Notes under the pieces: generated by a model
Told to the model about the DNA's origin: nothing
The model's input: only the letters and a program-made list of their open reading frames with translations
The model's database searches: none
Source of the DNA: Bacteroidota bacterium
Lineage (GTDB): Bacteria; Bacteroidota; Bacteroidia; Chitinophagales; Chitinophagaceae
Reading direction: 5' to 3'
Assembly: GCA_026391115.1 (NCBI GenBank)
Contig: JAPLER010000364.1
Coordinates: 3,923-11,011, forward strand
DNA: 7,089 nt
In this document: piece after piece, positions 4,114 through 7,089 of the stretch
How positions within the stretch are numbered: the first letter of the stretch is position 1
Layout of the letters: every line of letters starts with the position of its first letter
Made by a program: the position numbers and the translations under genes

Positions 4114-6263
4114 GCGATAGTTTAGTTATTGAAGAAGGAGCATCTATTGCTGCTGATGGAACCATTATTCATTCGAGCGATTTTTCAGTAAATGAATCTA
4201 TTCTTACCGGAGAATCAATGGCTGTTGATAAAGATAAAACCAAAGAAGATTGTCAGGTTTATCAAGGCACAACAGTTGCAAGAGGTATGGCTATTGCTAC
4301 TGTTACTGCCATTGGCAATCAAACTAAATTGGGTAAAATTGGTAAAAGTTTAGAAGATATTAAAGAAGAAAAAACGCCCTTAGAAATACAGATAAATAGT
4401 TTCATTAAAAAAATGGTTATTGCTGGTGCAATTACTTTTGCAACAGTTTGGGCTGTTAACTATTTTCATACCTTCAATGTATTAGATAGTTTACTAAAAG
4501 CACTCACTTTGGCTATGAGTATTTTACCAGAAGAAATACCTATTGCCTTTACAACTTTTATGGCAATTGGTGCTTGGCGAATGATTAAAATGGGCATTAT
4601 TGTTAAGCAAACCAAAACAGTAGAAACACTTGGTAGTGCCACTGTAATTTGCACAGATAAAACAGGAACTATTACTGAAAACAAAATGAGTTTAGCCAAA
4701 CTTTTTGTATTAAACACCAATAAAATTGCAACAGCAACAGATGCTTTAAATGATGATGAAAAAAAGCTTGTCTCGATCTCAATGTGGGCAAGCGAACCAG
4801 TTCCTTTTGATCCTATGGAAGTAGCATTACACAATGCTTACAAAGAAATTTATATTCAAAACGATGAAAGAGATACTTACAAATTAATTCACGAATATCC
4901 ATTGAGTGGTGTGCCACCAATGATGACACATATTTATGAAAATAAAGATGGTAATAGAATCATTGCAGCAAAAGGAGCTGCTGAAGCTTTGATGAATGTT
5001 TGCAATCTTTCAACAGAAAATATACAAATAATTGAAGATGCAATTGCAACCTTAGCTATAGATGGATATAGAATTTTAGGTGTCGGAGAAGCCAATTTTG
5101 ATGGAAGTAAATTTCCTGAAACACAACAAGAGCTCCCATTCACTTTTATAGGATTAATTGGATTTTATGACCCTCCAAAAAAGAATATAAATGCTGTACT
5201 ACAAAGTTTTTATAATGCAGGTATTGCAGTTAAAATAATAACTGGCGATAATGCAGCAACAACTACTGCTATTGCAAAGCAAATTGAATTTAAAGGTTAT
5301 GAAAAAAGTATTACTGGTGATGAATTAATGCAATTGAATGATGGTGAATTAAAACTAAAGGTGAATGAGATAAATGTATTTACAAGAATGTTTCCAGAGG
5401 CAAAATTAAAAATCATTAATGCTTTAAAAGCAAACAATCAAATTGTAGCAATGACTGGCGATGGTGTAAATGATGGCCCTGCTTTAAAAGCTGCACACAT
5501 TGGAATTGCAATGGGCAAAAAAGGAACAGAAATAGCTAAGCAAGCAGCTTCCTTAATTCTACTAAAAGATGATTTGTCTGCAATGGTTGATGCGGTTGCA
5601 ATGGGCAGGAAGATTTATACAAACTTAAAAAAAGCAATTCGATTTGTGCTATCTATCCATATCCCAATTATTCTAACAGTGTTTATTCCATTGGTTTTGG
5701 GTTGGATTTATCCAAATATTTTTTCTCCTATTCATATCATTTTTTTAGAATTAATTATGGGTCCAACTTGTTCCATTATTTATGAAAATGAACCTATGGA
5801 GAAAAATGCAATGTTCCAAAAGCCACGTCCATTTACCAACACTTTCTTTAGTTGGAAAGAACTAACGATTAGTATTATTCAGGGACTTATTATTACTGTT
5901 GGTACTTTATTTATTTATCAATTTTCTGTGCGTAATGATTATAATGAATCACTTACCCGCACAATGATTTTTACTACTTTAATTACAGCAAATGTTTTTT
6001 TAACACTGGTTAACCGCTCTGCATATTATTCAATTCTTACAACCCTCAGCTATAAAAATAATCTAGTACTATTCATTATTGGTATTACTATTATTATCAC
6101 TAGCCTAATACTATACATACAACCCATAACTACATTTTTTGAATTTGAACCTTTGAGTTTTTACAAACTATCAATTTGTTTAATAACAGGGTTTCTTTCT
6201 GCAATTTGGTATGAAGTATTAAAATGGAAAAATAGAAATAAAATAAATAAAACAAAAGGCTGA
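4104..6263 (+). CDS. P-type ATPase, main catalytic and membrane part after the frameshift
   Basis: Contains most of the pump: actuator domain ('VVGDSLVIEEGASIAADG', TGES), M3-M4 with 'ILPEEIP', the phosphorylation site 'CTDKTGTITENKMS' (Asp codon 4656-4658), a short nucleotide-binding domain with 'AAKGAAEAL', the hinge 'MTGDGVNDGPALKAAHIGIA', and six C-terminal helices M5-M10. The frame is open from 4059; the only candidate starts before the TGES loop are non-ATG (TTG 4104), and the first ATG (4218) lies just after TGES, so independent translation of a useful protein is unlikely. M6 reads 'FLELIMGPTCSIIYENEP', with Gly where calcium pumps carry a metal-binding Asp. The gene ends 33 bases before the permease with no terminator, suggesting co-transcription. 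Confidence 0.9.
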   Translation: MVVGDSLVIEEGASIAADGTIIHSSDFSVNESILTGESMAVDKDKTKEDCQVYQGTTVARGMAIATVTAIGNQTKLGKIGKSLEDIKEEKTPLEIQINSFIKKMVIAGAITFATVWAVNYFHTFNVLDSLLKALTLAMSILPEEIPIAFTTFMAIGAWRMIKMGIIVKQTKTVETLGSATVICTDKTGTITENKMSLAKLFVLNTNKIATATDALNDDEKKLVSISMWASEPVPFDPMEVALHNAYKEIYIQNDERDTYKLIHEYPLSGVPPMMTHIYENKDGNRIIAAKGAAEALMNVCNLSTENIQIIEDAIATLAIDGYRILGVGEANFDGSKFPETQQELPFTFIGLIGFYDPPKKNINAVLQSFYNAGIAVKIITGDNAATTTAIAKQIEFKGYEKSITGDELMQLNDGELKLKVNEINVFTRMFPEAKLKIINALKANNQIVAMTGDGVNDGPALKAAHIGIAMGKKGTEIAKQAASLILLKDDLSAMVDAVAMGRKIYTNLKKAIRFVLSIHIPIILTVFIPLVLGWIYPNIFSPIHIIFLELIMGPTCSIIYENEPMEKNAMFQKPRPFTNTFFSWKELTISIIQGLIITVGTLFIYQFSVRNDYNESLTRTMIFTTLITANVFLTLVNRSAYYSILTTLSYKNNLVLFIIGITIIITSLILYIQPITTFFEFEPLSFYKLSICLITGFLSAIWYEVLKWKNRNKINKTKG

Positions 6264-6296
6264 CTTAAATAACGATTTCTTCTTTTAAAAATAAGT

Positions 6297-7089
6297 ATGA
6301 CAATTACTAATACTTCAGTTTCAAAAAAAATAGTGCTGCTATTTCTTGTGTTTGCAGGACTATATTTTGCAAAAGCGTTTTTAATGCCATTGTCTATAGC
6401 TGGTATTTTAGTTACTCTTTTTTTACCATTTTGCAATTGGATGGAAAGAAAAAAAATTCCTAGAGGATTTGCTGTTTTTATTTGCCTTTTAACACTTATG
6501 CTTATTATATCAGGATTGATTTTTTTATTTAATTTAAAAATCTCTGAAGTATTAACTGACTTTGATTTAATTAAACAAAAACTAGCTGATACTGGTATAA
6601 AAATTCAAGAATATATTTTTACTCACTTAGGTGTTTCTGTTAAAAAGCAAACACAAATTTTTAAGGATGAACAGCCATCTTTTGGCAGTATTATGCAAGT
6701 GATGCTAGGTTCTGTTGCATACATTTTTACAAACCTGATTTTAGTGCTAACTTATGTGCTTTTTCTTTTATACTATCGCACACATATTAAAGATTTTTTT
6801 CTAAGAATTTCACCGCAAGCACAACAAAAAGAAACATTGGAATTACTTGGCAAAGCAACAAGTATATCTCAACAATATTTACTTGGTTTATCCAAAATGA
6901 TTATCTGCTTATGGATAATGTATGGCATTGGGTTTAGCATTATTGGAATAGAGAATGCTATATTTTTTGCTGTGCTATGTGGACTGCTAGAAATTGTACC
7001 ATACGTTGGAAATATTATTGGCACAACACTCACTGTTTTAGTGGCAGCCTTACATAGTGCAAAGCTTTCAATGCTTGGTGGTGTTGTAA
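6297..7089 (+). CDS. AI-2E/PerM-family permease, 3' end cut off by the window
   Basis: ATG at 6297 opens a frame of 264 codons with no stop before the window end, about 70% of the family's usual 340-380 residues. Membrane segments: about 10-46 (a hydrophobic N-terminal pair ending 'MPLSIAGILVTLFLPF'), 58-81, 137-161 and 201-220, then a reentrant hydrophobic region from 221 with the family signature 'EIVPYVGNIIG' (232-242; usual form E-F/I-IPY-x-G-P-xxG). Between 85 and 135 lies a charged extramembrane part. The family includes TqsA (AI-2 export) and Na+/H+ antiporters, so the substrate cannot be told from family membership. The gene follows the ATPase by 33 bases, most likely in the same transcript. 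No Shine-Dalgarno sequence is evident. Confidence 0.9.
   Translation, partial: MTITNTSVSKKIVLLFLVFAGLYFAKAFLMPLSIAGILVTLFLPFCNWMERKKIPRGFAVFICLLTLMLIISGLIFLFNLKISEVLTDFDLIKQKLADTGIKIQEYIFTHLGVSVKKQTQIFKDEQPSFGSIMQVMLGSVAYIFTNLILVLTYVLFLLYYRTHIKDFFLRISPQAQQKETLELLGKATSISQQYLLGLSKMIICLWIMYGIGFSIIGIENAIFFAVLCGLLEIVPYVGNIIGTTLTVLVAALHSAKLSMLGGVV

Larger units (their letters stand above)
3712..6263 (+). pseudogene. P2-type cation-transporting ATPase locus, split by a frameshift
   Basis: The two reading frames at 3712-4113 and 4104-6263 are consecutive parts of one P-type ATPase. Removing one copy of the 35-bp duplication at 4027-4096 restores a single 838-codon frame, a normal length for bacterial P2 ATPases (calcium-ATPase-like). 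In that reconstruction: cation-ATPase N domain (about 6-40), M1-M2 (47-84), TGES loop (154-157), M4 'PEEIP' (261-265), phosphorylation D304 in DKTGT, KGA (409-411), TGD (499-501), TGDGVND (570-576), and M5-M10 to the C terminus. All catalytic motifs are intact, so only the frameshift breaks the gene. As written it cannot make a full pump; if the shift is an assembly error, the gene is functional. Transported ion unknown: Ca2+ is the usual database label, not proven by the motifs. Confidence 0.8.

Noticed and set aside
6264..6296. Terminator or promoter between the ATPase and the permease
   Set aside because: The 33 bases contain no stem-loop and no recognisable promoter elements; co-transcription is the simpler reading.
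4466..6436. Antisense open frames opposite the ATPase and permease (4466-4834, 4934-5143, 6161-6436)
   Set aside because: They are mirror frames of conserved ATPase or permease sequence; the last also crosses the real start of the permease at 6297.

Overview
The window is AT-rich and densely coding, with every gene on the + strand. It reads as chromosomal DNA of a Bacteroidota bacterium, most likely of the Chitinophagaceae/Sphingobacteriia type. The reasons are the small AraC-type regulator with an N-terminal metal-domain-like half, a cytosolic hybrid kinase with repeated 'IANxELAFQNEEKEKRA' coiled-coil units, an 'LNAQ' signal-peptide end, very AT-rich leaders and almost no Shine-Dalgarno sequences. 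This taxonomic call is from protein style only.

Layout: (1) 2-535, the 3' part of an AraC-family regulator whose start lies before the window. (2) 588-2735, a soluble hybrid histidine kinase (coiled coil, PAS, HisKA, HATPase, REC, HPt), overlapping by 8 bases (3) 2728-3159, a REC-only response regulator. (4) 3275-3613, a 112-residue secreted or membrane-anchored protein of unknown function, followed by a strong hairpin at 3642-3676. (5) 3712-6263, a P2-type cation-transporting ATPase locus split into two frames by a 35-bp imperfect tandem duplication at 4027-4096. (6) 6297-7089, the 5' part of an AI-2E/PerM-family permease that runs off the window end.

The kinase and response regulator carry all the residues of a four-step His-Asp-His-Asp relay (H221, D510, H649, then D56 of the regulator). 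No DNA-binding output domain is attached, so the output is not visible here. The AraC regulator has no receiver domain and may respond to something else. The ATPase and permease probably form a second transcription unit behind the hairpin. The cluster looks like a sensing, envelope and ion-transport neighbourhood, but a functional link between the two halves is inference.

The most notable point is the ATPase frameshift. Removing either copy of the 35-bp duplication restores a complete 838-residue pump with normal family spacing. The two copies differ at three bases, so either a true inactivating duplication or an assembly error that joined two strain variants is possible. A second point is a Shine-Dalgarno-like GGAGG followed by an in-frame ATG at the REC-HPt linker of the kinase, which could yield a free HPt protein. 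I see no mobile element, CRISPR array, tRNA or rRNA, and no convincing evidence of a wholly new system. No stretch above 300 bases lacks a gene.
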